A DNA stretch of 64,000 nt from Massilia sp. BSC265 (lineage in GTDB: Bacteria > Pseudomonadota > Gammaproteobacteria > Burkholderiales > Burkholderiaceae_D). Position numbers and translations under genes: made by a program. Location of the stretch: the NCBI RefSeq assembly GCF_000740675.1, contig NZ_JPXI01000031.1, positions 1-64,000 on the forward strand. Direction: 5' to 3'. Below are positions 6,999-15,803 of this stretch, in pieces (position 1 is the stretch's first letter; the number at the start of each line of letters is the position of its first letter). Below the pieces are notes generated by a model. That model was not told the origin of the DNA. It worked only from the letters and a program-made list of their open reading frames with translations, and did no database searches.

Positions 6999-8789
6999 AT
7001 GAACCTCATTCACACCCCATCCGCACTGCGCACCCTGGCGCTGGCCGTGCTCGGCGCCAGCGCCGTCATCCCTGCCGCAGCCGCACAGCAAAACGATGAA
7101 CTGCTGGTCAAGGGCCGCATGCTGGTTGAAGTCCGCGACGGCGTGACAACCGATGCGCTCGGCAAGATGATCGAGACACCGGGGCACAAACGCTACAAGC
7201 TCGGCCAGAGCGGTATCTACATCGTCGACCTGCCGGCCAACGCTTCCGAGCGTGCGGTGCTGGCGCGCCTGAAGAACAACCGGCACGTGAAATCGGCAGA
7301 ACAGGATCGCCTGGTGCCGAGCACGCTCGCGGTGAACGACCCCTACATCGGCAGCGCCTGGCACGTCGGCAAGATCGGCGCCAACGCGGCCTGGGACCTG
7401 GCCCAGGGCAGCGGCGTAACGATCGCGATCCTCGATTCGGGCATCGACGCCACCCATCCGGACCTGGCGCCGAACCTCGTCGGCGGCTACAACGTCTACG
7501 ATGCGAACACCAACCTGGAGGACGTCTGCGGCCACGGCACCTCGGTCGCAGGCGCCGCCGCGGCGGTCAACAACAACGCCATCGGCGTGGCCGGGATCGC
7601 AGGGCGCGCGCGTATCATGCCGGTGCGCGTCGCCTACAAGAAGGCGACCGACGGCGGCTGCTATGCTGCCTACAGCACCGTCGCCAGTGGCCTGATCCAT
7701 GCCGCCGACAACGGCGCCCGCATCGCCAACGTCAGCTACGGCGGCGTGACCACCAGCTCCTCGGTGACCAGCGCGGCGAACTACATGAAGTCGAAGGGCG
7801 GCCTGGTGTTCGTTTCGTCCGGTAACACCGGTACCGACCAGGGCTATGCCCCCAACAGCGCCATGATCGTGGTCGGCGCCACTGACAGCAACGACAACCG
7901 CGCCAGCTGGTCGAGCCACGGCAGCTTCGTGACGCTGACGGCACCCGGCAGCGGCATCTGGACCACCCGCATGGGCAACGGCTATGCCGCCGTGAACGGC
8001 ACCTCGTATGCGAGCCCGGTGGCTGCGGGCGTGGCCGCGCTGATGATGGCCGCCGCGCCGACCCTGACCAACACCCGCATCGAAAGCTTGCTGACCTCGA
8101 CGGCGGTGGACCTCGGCGCCGTCGGCCGCGACAATTACTTCGGCCATGGCCGGGTCAATGCCGCCGCCGCGGTGCAGGCCGCGCTCGCCGCCGCCCCGAC
8201 CGTGGACACCAGCGCGCCGAGCGTCGCCATCCAAGCCCCGCTCGGCAGCAGCACGGTCTCCGGCCTGGTCGCCGTCGACGCCGGCGCCAGCGACAATGTC
8301 GGCGTGACACGGGTGGACCTGCAGGTCAACGGCACCACGGTGGCCAGCGACACGACTGCGCCGTACGGCTTCAGCTGGAATTCGGCCGGCGTGCCGAACG
8401 GGATGGCAAACCTGGTCGCCGTCGCCTACGACGCCGCCGGCAACGTGGGCCGCTCGGCCACCGTGGCCGTCAACGTCGCCAACGCCGCTACGGTCCCGGC
8501 CAAGACGCCGGATACCACTGCCCCGCTGGTCAGCATCGTCAATCCGGTGGGCGGCGCAGTCTCGGGCAACGTCAAGGTCAGCGTGAGCGCGAGCGACAAC
8601 CTGGGCGCCGCGGCACTGTCGCAACAGCTTCTGGTAAATAATGTCGTGGTAGCGCAGGGCAGCGGCGGCAGCCTGGCCTACACCTGGAATACGCGCAAGC
8701 TCGCGGCCGGGACCCATACGATCAAGGCGGTGGTGCGTGACGCCGCCGGCAACATCGGCAGCGCGAGCGTAAGCGTGACGATCCGCTGA
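6999..8789 (+). CDS. Secreted S8 (subtilisin-like) serine protease with two Ig-like domains
   Basis: 596 aa. Signal peptide about 1-29 (VIPAAAAQ), inhibitor-type propeptide to about residue 110, then the subtilisin domain with catalytic Asp146 (AILDSGID), His179 (GHGTSVAG) and Ser336 (NGTSYASP), and the oxyanion Asn276 in SSGNTG. After about residue 398 come two bacterial Ig-like repeats, each starting DTSAP or DTTAP and ending in YDAAGNVG or RDAAGNIG; these usually hold the enzyme to a surface or substrate. There is no PEP-CTERM tail. The c-di-GMP riboswitch in its leader suggests the protease is tied to the motile/sessile switch, for example matrix or adhesin processing (inference). Confidence 0.93.
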   Translation: MNLIHTPSALRTLALAVLGASAVIPAAAAQQNDELLVKGRMLVEVRDGVTTDALGKMIETPGHKRYKLGQSGIYIVDLPANASERAVLARLKNNRHVKSAEQDRLVPSTLAVNDPYIGSAWHVGKIGANAAWDLAQGSGVTIAILDSGIDATHPDLAPNLVGGYNVYDANTNLEDVCGHGTSVAGAAAAVNNNAIGVAGIAGRARIMPVRVAYKKATDGGCYAAYSTVASGLIHAADNGARIANVSYGGVTTSSSVTSAANYMKSKGGLVFVSSGNTGTDQGYAPNSAMIVVGATDSNDNRASWSSHGSFVTLTAPGSGIWTTRMGNGYAAVNGTSYASPVAAGVAALMMAAAPTLTNTRIESLLTSTAVDLGAVGRDNYFGHGRVNAAAAVQAALAAAPTVDTSAPSVAIQAPLGSSTVSGLVAVDAGASDNVGVTRVDLQVNGTTVASDTTAPYGFSWNSAGVPNGMANLVAVAYDAAGNVGRSATVAVNVANAATVPAKTPDTTAPLVSIVNPVGGAVSGNVKVSVSASDNLGAAALSQQLLVNNVVVAQGSGGSLAYTWNTRKLAAGTHTIKAVVRDAAGNIGSASVSVTIR

Positions 8790-8815
8790 GCTTCTTCCGC
8801 CGTTCGACCTGCCAG

Positions 8816-8838
8816 CGCCCGGTACATCGTACCGGGCG
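8816..8838 (+). terminator. Terminator-like hairpin after S8 protease
   Basis: CGCCCGGTAC (8816-8825) and GTACCGGGCG (8829-8838) form a perfect 10-bp stem with an ATC loop, 27 bp after the protease stop. Only TTG follows, so the U-tract is poor. Confidence 0.55.
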
Positions 8839-9138
8839 TTGTGCATCTCGCCTGCGCTGCGCTTCGTGGCAAGCTGGCGGGGGCAGCAAGTGGCGACCTG
8901 CCTGTCCTCGGACCTGCGCCTGTGCTTCGCACCCATGCAGGCTGGGCAGGCGGACGGCAGTCCGCTGGTGGAGCAGGGGAAGCCGGCCTTCGCCCTGCAC
9001 CGCTGGAACGACGGCGGCCGGGCGATGCTCTTCGGCCGCTGTCCGCAGCGGGTGCTGGCGCGCTGGGATGCTGCGACCCAGCCGATGGTGGCCGAGATGC
9101 TGGGCGAAGGGGCCAAGCCTCAGTTGAGCAATTCCTAG
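8839..9138 (+). pseudogene. Orphan C-terminal protein fragment
   Basis: An open frame of about 99 codons with codon use like genuine neighbouring genes (GC-rich third positions) but no RBS and no credible start; it opens on a TTG right after the protease hairpin. It contains CLSSDLRLCFAP, FALHRWNDGGRAMLFGRC and VLARWDAATQPMVAEMLGEG. I do not recognise the family. The likeliest reading is the 3' remnant of a gene whose 5' part was lost. Its TAG overlaps the stop of the convergent SnoaL-like pseudogene within CCTAG. Confidence 0.35.
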
Positions 9139-9579
9139 ATCGGCCGTGCCGCGCGGCTGTCGGCGAATGACCGCGGCAGGGCGCTGATCTGCTGCAGCAC
9201 GCCCAGGCGGTCCACCTGCAGCCATGCGCGCACGATCAGGCCGTCCGCACTTGGTAGATGGCATTGCCCTTCTAGTCACGAGCGCATGTGTCGGCGGCAG
9301 CCCGGCGAAGCGGCCTTCGTGCAACGCGCGGAAGGTCCAGCGCACCGCCACCCGGTCGCCTTCGCCAAACACTACATCCAGTTCGGGGCGCAGGCCGGGG
9401 AAATCCTTCAGCACGGTCGCGATCTCGGCGCTGAACTCGGCCGGCCCGTGTTCGCCGCCCGGGCCGATGAAATCGGGCGCCACGAGCGCCTGCATCTCGT
9501 CCAGATCCTCGTGTTGATACAGTCTTACAAGGTGCCGACCGGTTACTTTGTGCTTCACGGCCGCCTTTGCCATACTCAT
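9135..9579 (-). pseudogene. SnoaL-like polyketide cyclase/ester cyclase, frameshifted
   Basis: From the ATG at 9579 (MSMAKAAVKHKVTG) the frame reads a SnoaL-like N terminus: LVRLYQHEDLDEMQALVAPD, VRWTFRALHEGRF. It is then lost near 9270. The rest is recovered only by shifting twice: KGNAIYQVR in one frame, then GLIVRAWLQVDRLGVLQQ in another, ending at TAG 9135-9137. Two single-base deletions explain this, near 9269 and 9244. Either the gene is broken or the assembly has two errors. The intact fold would be a small NTF2-like barrel. Confidence 0.7.
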
Positions 9580-9908
9580 CGTTCTATCCAAGGGCTCGTC
9601 AATCGATACGGCGCAGTGTAAAAACGATCGAAACTCCGCCATCGAAGGCTGGCCCCTGAAACAGCATCGACTTGTCGAAAAACTTTACAGCGGACCGCAT
9701 GGCCCGTGAGGAAAGACGAGAGGATATGATGTTTCGGCGAGGTAACAACCATGGTTAAAGGTAAATTGATGCGAGTTTTTCTACAATGAACCATGAATTG
9801 TCAAATGGAAAAGTTAGTTATTAACTTTTCGTGTCGAAATTCTTTACAGAAAAATTTATTTTCTGAAATAAACTAAATAAGTATTTGATTTTTATGAAAT
9901 TTTTTACA

Positions 9909-9924
9909 TGGCACGGAACCTGCT
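9909..9924 (+). promoter_or_regulatory. Sigma-54 promoter for PEP-CTERM gene; AT-rich upstream region
   Basis: TGGCACGGAACCTGCT matches the -24/-12 consensus TGGCACGN4TTGCW with one change and exact spacing. It lies 37 bp before the ATG at 9961, giving a leader of about 25 nt. The 160 bp upstream are AT-rich and could hold an enhancer-binding site. RpoN with the PrsK/PrsR two-component system is known to control PEP-CTERM genes in some betaproteobacteria. The rest of 9580-9908 shows no gene. Confidence 0.75.
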
Positions 9925-9960
9925 TATTGCAATTCGTCTCCATCATCCAAGGGCTGTCCT

Positions 9961-10524
9961 ATGAAAACTTTAAAGAACTTCGTTGCCGCATTGACCTGCA
10001 CCTTCGCGTTCGCTGCGTCGGCACATGCCGGCTTGATTCCCGTTGATAGCGGTGTAACGAACTACCAGCTCGACGCAAATGTTGCCGGCAAGAAATCAAT
10101 TACCCTTAATTTCGATGTGAATGCCCAGTTGGCTGCTGCACATCAATCGCTGCAAGACATCTTTTCCGCGACGTTGAAAGTCGTGTTCAGCGACCCGAAC
10201 GATGGCCAGGAAAAGTACACGGTGCTGATTGGTATGAGTGGTGCAGATCCTGTCGGCGGCAGTGGCAATAATCAGATCAATAATGGCAATAGCCCGAACG
10301 TATTTTTCGAACTGAACATGGCTTCCCTCGATTACCTGAAGCTCGACGGCAAGATCAATGCACTGGTGACCGCCACTGCCGGCGAATTCTTTATCGATAG
10401 CGCTGTCCTCAATGTGAGCACGAATAAAGACGCTCCAGCGGCAGGCGTCCCCGAACCAGCCAGCCTGGCCCTGCTGGGCATGGGCTTGCTGGGCTTCGGC
10501 GCAGTCCGCCGCCGTCGCTCGTAA
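9961..10524 (+). CDS. PEP-CTERM sorting domain protein
   Basis: 187 aa. Signal peptide MKTLKNFVAALTCTFAFA with cleavage near ASAHA. Mature part is a beta-rich domain of about 130 residues with SITLNFDVNAQ and KLDGKINALVTATAGEFFID. C terminus VPEPASLALLGMGLLGFG then AVRRRRS is a textbook PEP-CTERM signal. It is a single-gene unit, flanked by a sigma-54 promoter and a strong terminator, so its expression should depend on an RpoN activator. Base composition is slightly AT-richer than nearby genes. Confidence 0.92.
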   Translation: MKTLKNFVAALTCTFAFAASAHAGLIPVDSGVTNYQLDANVAGKKSITLNFDVNAQLAAAHQSLQDIFSATLKVVFSDPNDGQEKYTVLIGMSGADPVGGSGNNQINNGNSPNVFFELNMASLDYLKLDGKINALVTATAGEFFIDSAVLNVSTNKDAPAAGVPEPASLALLGMGLLGFGAVRRRRS

Positions 10525-10543
10525 TACAGGCCTGCAATCAGAG

Positions 10544-10572
10544 AAGCTCGGTCTACGACCGAGCTTTTTTTT
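10544..10572 (+). terminator. Rho-independent terminator
   Basis: AAGCTCGGTC (10544-10553), loop TAC, GACCGAGCTT (10557-10566), then an eight-T run to 10572. It ends the PEP-CTERM transcript. Confidence 0.93.
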
Positions 10573-10908
10573 CGCCGTCGCTTTTAGCTATGAATGAGGC
10601 TGGAACCGATTTGCCGCTAGGCCTCTGCTTTCTGCGCTCCTTCGAAGCAGGGTGTACCGGCCGGTCGTCAGTTCGCGCTGTTATCCGTCTGGCCGCTAGC
10701 GTCGCATGCTTCCGCGCGTGAAAATAATCGCCAGGAAGCTCCTCTTGCTTGCTACACGTACGTCAGCACACTAGACATTCGTCACGAACGCCCTGGGCCA
10801 AACGCGAACAGTTCTTCCAAATATAGCGAGTGCTTAACTTAACGGACGTATTGATCGAAGATGCTGGAAGTCGACCAGATGAGGAGGGTCCGCAAGTAAG
10901 CCGGCTGC
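10573..10908. other. Intergenic, no feature seen
   Basis: About 335 bp between the PEP-CTERM terminator and the 3' end of the minus-strand mscS-type gene. I find no coding sequence with an RBS, no repeat and no clear hairpin. Confidence 0.5.
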
Positions 10909-12000
10909 TCAGGCCTGCGCCGCGTCGCCCGCCCCCGGCTTGGCCCGCAGCAGCCGGATCTCCGGATTGGCGAGGTGCAGGGTCTGGGTCGGGTAGGCGA
11001 AGCCGATGCCTTCCTGCTCGAAGCGTTCGAACAGGGCGATGTTGATGGCCTGCTGGATGTCCATGTAGACGCCGTAGTCCGCGGTCTGCACGATGTAGAC
11101 CACCTCGAAGTCGAGCGATGAGGCGCCATAGGCCTTGAAGTGGGCACGGTCGAACTTCGCCTGCGGCTGGGCTTCTACAACATCGCGCAGGATGTCCGGG
11201 ATCGTCCGCAGCTGTTCCTTCGTGATCTCGTAGACCACGCCGATGCCGAACACAATGCGGCGGGTCTGCATGCGCTTGAAGTTGCGGATCCGGCTTCCCA
11301 GCATGTCGCTGTTGGAGAACACGATCTGTTCGCCGCCGAGGCCGCGGATGCGGGTGGTCTTCAGGCCGACGTATTCCACCGTGCCGACCAGGTCGTCTAC
11401 GCCGATGAAATCGCCGACCTCGAAGGGCTTGTCGAGCACGATCGACAGCGACGAGAACAGGTCGCCCAGGACGTTCTGCAAGGCCAGGGCGACGGCCACG
11501 CCGCCGATGCCGAGACTTGCCACCAGGGTCGTGATGTTGACCCCGAAGTTGTCCAGGATCATCAGGATGATCACGGCCCAGATGAAGGTGCGTGCCACGA
11601 AGCCGAGCGCCGCGGTCGACGTGGTGGCGGCCGCATCCTGCCCGGTGCGGCGGGCGCGGTAGATCTGCAGCCAGCCGTGCACGCCGACGTCGCCCCAGCG
11701 CGCCATCTGCAACAGCAGGGCCGTCACCACCAGGTGCGACATCAGGGTGACGGTCTTGGGCGGCAACGTGAGCCATTGCGAGCCGGCGTACAGGGCGACT
11801 GCGAGCATGAACAGTGGATGGGTGGCGGCGAGAACGCGCGCGGCCAGGTCGTCCACCCAGGTGCTGGTATGGGCGGCAAACGCCTCGATGCGCCGTACCA
11901 GCAAGACGCGGGCTCCGTGCAGCACGAGGTAGGTGGTAACGGCAATGCCGAGGGCAATCGACCAGATGAGTAGAGAATTGTTCCAGATTGAGTAATCCAT
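10909..12000 (-). CDS. MscS family mechanosensitive ion channel
   Basis: 363 aa inner-membrane protein. Four to five N-terminal hydrophobic segments precede the pore helix region TLVASLGIGGVAVALALQNV, followed by LGDLFSSLSIVLDKPFEVGDFI, the conserved MscS pore/beta-domain junction. The cytoplasmic part continues with VGLKTTRIRGLGGEQIVFSN. It should open on membrane tension to release solutes on hypo-osmotic shock. It is divergent from the DUF389 gene and near trkH/trkA, forming an osmotic group. Confidence 0.92.
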   Translation of the reverse strand: MDYSIWNNSLLIWSIALGIAVTTYLVLHGARVLLVRRIEAFAAHTSTWVDDLAARVLAATHPLFMLAVALYAGSQWLTLPPKTVTLMSHLVVTALLLQMARWGDVGVHGWLQIYRARRTGQDAAATTSTAALGFVARTFIWAVIILMILDNFGVNITTLVASLGIGGVAVALALQNVLGDLFSSLSIVLDKPFEVGDFIGVDDLVGTVEYVGLKTTRIRGLGGEQIVFSNSDMLGSRIRNFKRMQTRRIVFGIGVVYEITKEQLRTIPDILRDVVEAQPQAKFDRAHFKAYGASSLDFEVVYIVQTADYGVYMDIQQAINIALFERFEQEGIGFAYPTQTLHLANPEIRLLRAKPGAGDAAQA

Positions 12001-12210
12001 CGTCTTCCTTCTTTTGCGTCTTACACCTCATCAGGCTGCCACGAGCGTTGGCAGCGTGACGCACGGCTTGGTTTCGAATTCATTGTTACAAATGTAGATT
12101 CCTTCCTATAAATCAAGGAATGAATTCGCCCAAATGCATTTTTTTGGTGGAAACACGCTGGTATGATCCCGGCTTGCCGGGCGCAGGTCGCGCCCACCGG
12201 GAACACATCC

Positions 12211-13596
12211 ATGAGCGAAACCGAAAAATTCTTTGCACCCCAGAGCGAGGGGCCCATCGCCAACCGTTTCAGTCTGCTGCTCGACAAGGCCGACGACGAC
12301 GTGATCGATTCGAGCCTGCGTTCCGGCATCGAGCTGCGCGGGGCCACGCCCTGGATCCTGATGTTCGCGATCCTGGTGGCGTCGATCGGACTGAACATCA
12401 ATTCTCCCGCCGTCATCATCGGCGCGATGCTGATTTCGCCGCTGATGGGGCCGATCGTGGGAATCGGCTACGGGATCGGCATCTACGACTTCACGCTGAT
12501 CCGCCGTTCGCTCGCCAACCTGCGCATCGCGGCCGCGATCAGTTTGGCGACCTCGAACCTGTACTTCCTCGTCACCCCGCACGACGAGGCCCAGTCGGAA
12601 CTGCTGGCGCGCACCACGCCGACCCTGTGGGACGTCCTGATCGCGCTGGCCGGCGGCCTGGCCGGCATCATCGGCATGACCCGGCGCGAGAAATCGAACG
12701 TGATCCCCGGCGTGGCGATCGCCACCGCCCTGATGCCGCCGCTGTGCACGGCCGGCTACGGCCTGGCCAACGCCAACTGGGCGGTGTTTGGCGGGGCGTT
12801 CTACCTGTTTTCGATCAATTGCGTGTTCATCGCCGTCTCGACCGTGATCGTGATCGAATACCTGCGCCTGCCGCACCGCAAGTTCGTCGACGGCCGCGTC
12901 GAGCGGCGCGTCAAGCGCACCCTGCTCACGGTGGTGCTCCTGACCGCACTGCCCAGCATCTACCTGGCGATCCAGCTGGTGGACAACGAGGTGTTCGGCC
13001 ACCGTGCGCGCGCCTTCGTGCGCGCGGAATTCAGCGGCGGCACCGCGCACGTGGTCGATACCCAGCTCAATCCCCTGCAGCGCCGCATCGAGCTGACCCT
13101 GATCGGCGCGCGGATGCCGGCGGCGGCGATCGCCGCGATCGAGAAGAAGCTGCCCCAGGCGGGACTCGAGGGAGCGACCCTGGTGGTCAACCAGGCCGAG
13201 GACAGCCGCGTCGACGTGGGCGTGCTGAAGGCCGACATCCTGGCCGAGATCTACCGCGACACCCAGCAGGGACTGCGCGAACGCGACGCCATCATCGCCC
13301 AGTTGCGCGAAGAGCTGGCCAAGCGCAACGCGCAACGCGACGCCTGGCGCGAGACCTCGGTCGATATCCGCGCCGAATTCGTGGCCCAGTATCCGGACTG
13401 CGCCGACCTGCTGATGGGCGTTGCCCTGGTTCCCGCCGCCGGCGACAGGCCCGCCAGCGAGGTCCCGACCCTCACCGCCCGCTGCAAGCGCGCGCTGGCG
13501 CCGGCCGATGTCCAGCGCGTCCAGGCCTGGCTGGTGGCGCGTACCAAGTCGGCCGATGCGCGCCTGTTGCTGCTCACGCCGGAGCGCCGGCGCTGA
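12211..13596 (+). CDS. DUF389 membrane protein
   Basis: 461 aa from MSETEKFFAPQ, preceded by GGGAA; a longer in-frame start at 12163 is unlikely. The DUF389 block reads INSPAVIIGAMLISPLMGPI, and later GIIGMTRREKSNVIPGVAIA and TALMPPLCTAGYGLA. About six membrane segments in the first 260 residues are followed by a soluble C-terminal domain with a coiled-coil-like stretch near LREELAKRNAQRDAWRE. Function of the family is unknown. Its stop codon abuts that of trkA. Confidence 0.85.
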   Translation: MSETEKFFAPQSEGPIANRFSLLLDKADDDVIDSSLRSGIELRGATPWILMFAILVASIGLNINSPAVIIGAMLISPLMGPIVGIGYGIGIYDFTLIRRSLANLRIAAAISLATSNLYFLVTPHDEAQSELLARTTPTLWDVLIALAGGLAGIIGMTRREKSNVIPGVAIATALMPPLCTAGYGLANANWAVFGGAFYLFSINCVFIAVSTVIVIEYLRLPHRKFVDGRVERRVKRTLLTVVLLTALPSIYLAIQLVDNEVFGHRARAFVRAEFSGGTAHVVDTQLNPLQRRIELTLIGARMPAAAIAAIEKKLPQAGLEGATLVVNQAEDSRVDVGVLKADILAEIYRDTQQGLRERDAIIAQLREELAKRNAQRDAWRETSVDIRAEFVAQYPDCADLLMGVALVPAAGDRPASEVPTLTARCKRALAPADVQRVQAWLVARTKSADARLLLLTPERRR

Positions 13597-14298
13597 TCAG
13601 CGCTTCTTCTTCTCGCCGGCCGCGAACAGCTCGATCTTCTTGGTGGGGCCGGAGACGATCAGGAGGTCGGCCGGCAGGATGCGGGTCTCGGGCAGGGCAT
13701 GCTGGAAGTCTTCGTTGGCGCGCTTGACGCCGACGATGGTGACGCCATAGCGCGAGCGCACATGCGATTCGGCCAGGGTCTGGTGGTGGGTGCCGGGCGG
13801 GGCGTGGATCTTGGCGATGGCGAAGCCGTCCTCGAACTCGATGAAGTCCATCATGCGCCCGGTGATCAGGTGCGCCACGCGCGCGCCCATGTCGGCTTCC
13901 GGGAAGATTACGTGGTGGGCGCCGATGCGCTGGGCGATCTGGCCGTGCTCGGGCGTCTGGGCCTTGATCCAGATGTCCTTGATGCCGAGCTCGGTCAGCA
14001 CCATCAGTGTCATCAGGCTGGCGGAGAGGTTCGAGCCGATCGCGACGATGGCATGCGAAAAATCGGCCACGCCCAGCTGCAGCATGATGTTCTCGTTGGT
14101 GGAGTCGGCCTGCACCGCATGGGTGAGGCGGTCGCCCCAGAACTGGACCAGGTCTTCCTTCTGGTCGATGCCCATCACGTCGTGCCCAAGGCGCATCAGG
14201 GACTGGGCGACGGCGCCGCCGAAGCGCCCCAAACCGATGACGACCACGCTGTCGCTCGCCGAAAAGGCGAACTGCTCTGTAAAAATCCTACCCAACAA
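13597..14298 (-). CDS. Trk/Ktr potassium uptake regulatory protein (RCK domain)
   Basis: 233 aa cytosolic gating subunit. RCK_N has the Rossmann motif VVVIGLGRFGGAVAQSL with the acidic residue in GIDQKEDLV, so it should bind NAD(H) or ATP/ADP. RCK_C (TrkA_C) starts about residue 150. The ATG lies inside the end of the trkH-type gene (11 bp overlap), implying translational coupling. It forms the potassium channel complex with that protein. Confidence 0.9.
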   Translation of the reverse strand: MLGRIFTEQFAFSASDSVVVIGLGRFGGAVAQSLMRLGHDVMGIDQKEDLVQFWGDRLTHAVQADSTNENIMLQLGVADFSHAIVAIGSNLSASLMTLMVLTELGIKDIWIKAQTPEHGQIAQRIGAHHVIFPEADMGARVAHLITGRMMDFIEFEDGFAIAKIHAPPGTHHQTLAESHVRSRYGVTIVGVKRANEDFQHALPETRILPADLLIVSGPTKKIELFAAGEKKKR

Positions 14299-15616
14299 TT
14301 GGATGTTCCTCCGGATAACGATAAGGCATGCGCCGCTCTCCCAGCACGAGCGAGGTGGCGAGCGTGATGGTGCCGACCCGGCCGATGAACATCAAGAGGG
14401 CGAGCAAGAGCTGGCCGCTCGGGGGCAGGTCGGCGGTGATGCCGGTCGACAGTCCCGTGCTGCCGAAGGCGGCGATCACCTCGAAGATGATCTGGTCGGT
14501 CGGAAGGTGCGTGATGCGCAGCAGGATCACCGTGCCGACCGCGACGATGATGCTGCCGAGGACCAGCACCGTGATGGCCTGGCGCTGGGCCGAGGCGCCG
14601 ACCCGGCGTCCAAAGGCTTCGGTATCGGTATGCCCCTTGGCTTCGGCAATCACCAGCAGGGCAAGGATGGCGATGGTGCCGACCTTGACGCCGCCCGCGG
14701 TGCCGCCGCTGCCGCCGCCGATGAACATCAAGAAGTAGTGCACGGCCCAGGTTTCCGGCGTCAATGCACCGATGTCCACCGCATTGAAGCCGGCAGTGCG
14801 GGATGCAACCGACATGAACATACCGTTCAATAGTTTATCGAACAGGGAAAATTGCCCGATGGTGCGCGCATTATTCCATTCGAGCACAACAATGGCCAGG
14901 AAGCCGCCGAGCAGCAGGATGAGCGAGCCGGTCAGGGTCAGCTTGGTATGCAGGGACCAGTGGCGCGGGTCGCGCCAGCGGTAGCGCAGGTCGTGCAGCA
15001 CGGGGAAACCGATGCCGCCGATGACGATGGCAACCATGATCGGCGCCAATACCAGGGCATCGCCGGCGTAGCGCACCAGGCTGTCCGCATGGGTCGAGAA
15101 GCCGGCATTGTTGAACGCGGAGGCGGCATGGAACAGCCCGCTCCAGACGGCATCGCTCCAGCCGAGGCCGTGGCCGAGGTGCAGCCGCAGCGTGAGGACG
15201 ACGAACAGGATCAGCTGGCACAGCACGGCGACCTTGAACACGATCTTCGCCACGCTCGAGATATCCCCGAGGCCGAGCAGGCGGGTTTCGGTCTGGGTGA
15301 TCATGCGGGTGCGCAGCCTGGGGGAACGGTTGACCATCAGCCCGAGCAGCGTGGCGGCAGTCATCAGGCCGAAGCCGCCGAGCTGGAACAGGAACATGAT
15401 GATGGCCTGGCCGGCACCGGACCAGTAGGTGCCGGTATCCACGACGGCCATGCCGGTCACGCACACGGCCGACACGGACGTGAACAGCGCAACGATGAAG
15501 GGCGCCGCCAGGCCTTCGCTGCGTGCCGCGGGCAGCATGAGCAGCAGCGTGCCGACCACGATGGCCAGCAGGAAGCCCAGGGCGACCGCCCGTGCGGGAT
15601 GGATGAGTGTCTTCAT
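14288..15616 (-). CDS. TrkH/KtrB family potassium transporter
   Basis: 442 aa from MKTLIHPARAVALGFLL. Multi-spanning potassium-translocating subunit with the repeated pore loops: SAVCVTGMAVVDTG, HAASAFNNAGFSTHAD, SVASRTAGFNAVDIG and AAFGSTGLSTGIT. The glycines of each loop form the selectivity filter. FIGGGSGGTAGGVKVGT is the conserved gate-region segment. Length and architecture fit KtrB-type proteins. It is first in a two-gene operon with the RCK subunit. Confidence 0.92.
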   Translation of the reverse strand: MKTLIHPARAVALGFLLAIVVGTLLLMLPAARSEGLAAPFIVALFTSVSAVCVTGMAVVDTGTYWSGAGQAIIMFLFQLGGFGLMTAATLLGLMVNRSPRLRTRMITQTETRLLGLGDISSVAKIVFKVAVLCQLILFVVLTLRLHLGHGLGWSDAVWSGLFHAASAFNNAGFSTHADSLVRYAGDALVLAPIMVAIVIGGIGFPVLHDLRYRWRDPRHWSLHTKLTLTGSLILLLGGFLAIVVLEWNNARTIGQFSLFDKLLNGMFMSVASRTAGFNAVDIGALTPETWAVHYFLMFIGGGSGGTAGGVKVGTIAILALLVIAEAKGHTDTEAFGRRVGASAQRQAITVLVLGSIIVAVGTVILLRITHLPTDQIIFEVIAAFGSTGLSTGITADLPPSGQLLLALLMFIGRVGTITLATSLVLGERRMPYRYPEEHPIVG

Positions 15617-15803
15617 GCGCGCGTCCGTTTCGGCGCGCGCGGTGCCGCGGTAGTGGTTCGAAAGTCCATGTGTTGGGGGGCTCGGCCGGCTGCGGCCGGC
15701 ACGCATTGCCTTGAATCACCCGAACCCTAACACATGGAGCGGGGCCGATGCTGCAAAAACGCTATAGCGGCATCGGCATCGGCATCGGCACGGTGGCGTT
15801 GCG

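Noticed and set aside
6957..9116. A 719-codon minus-strand open frame opposite the S8 protease
   Set aside because: Antisense shadow of a GC-rich gene; low-complexity His/Arg/Gly-rich translation and no domain, while the plus strand has a full catalytic triad.
15769..15790. GGCATC hexamer tandem repeat
   Set aside because: Only three full units plus a partial one, intergenic, no sign of a CRISPR or regulatory role.
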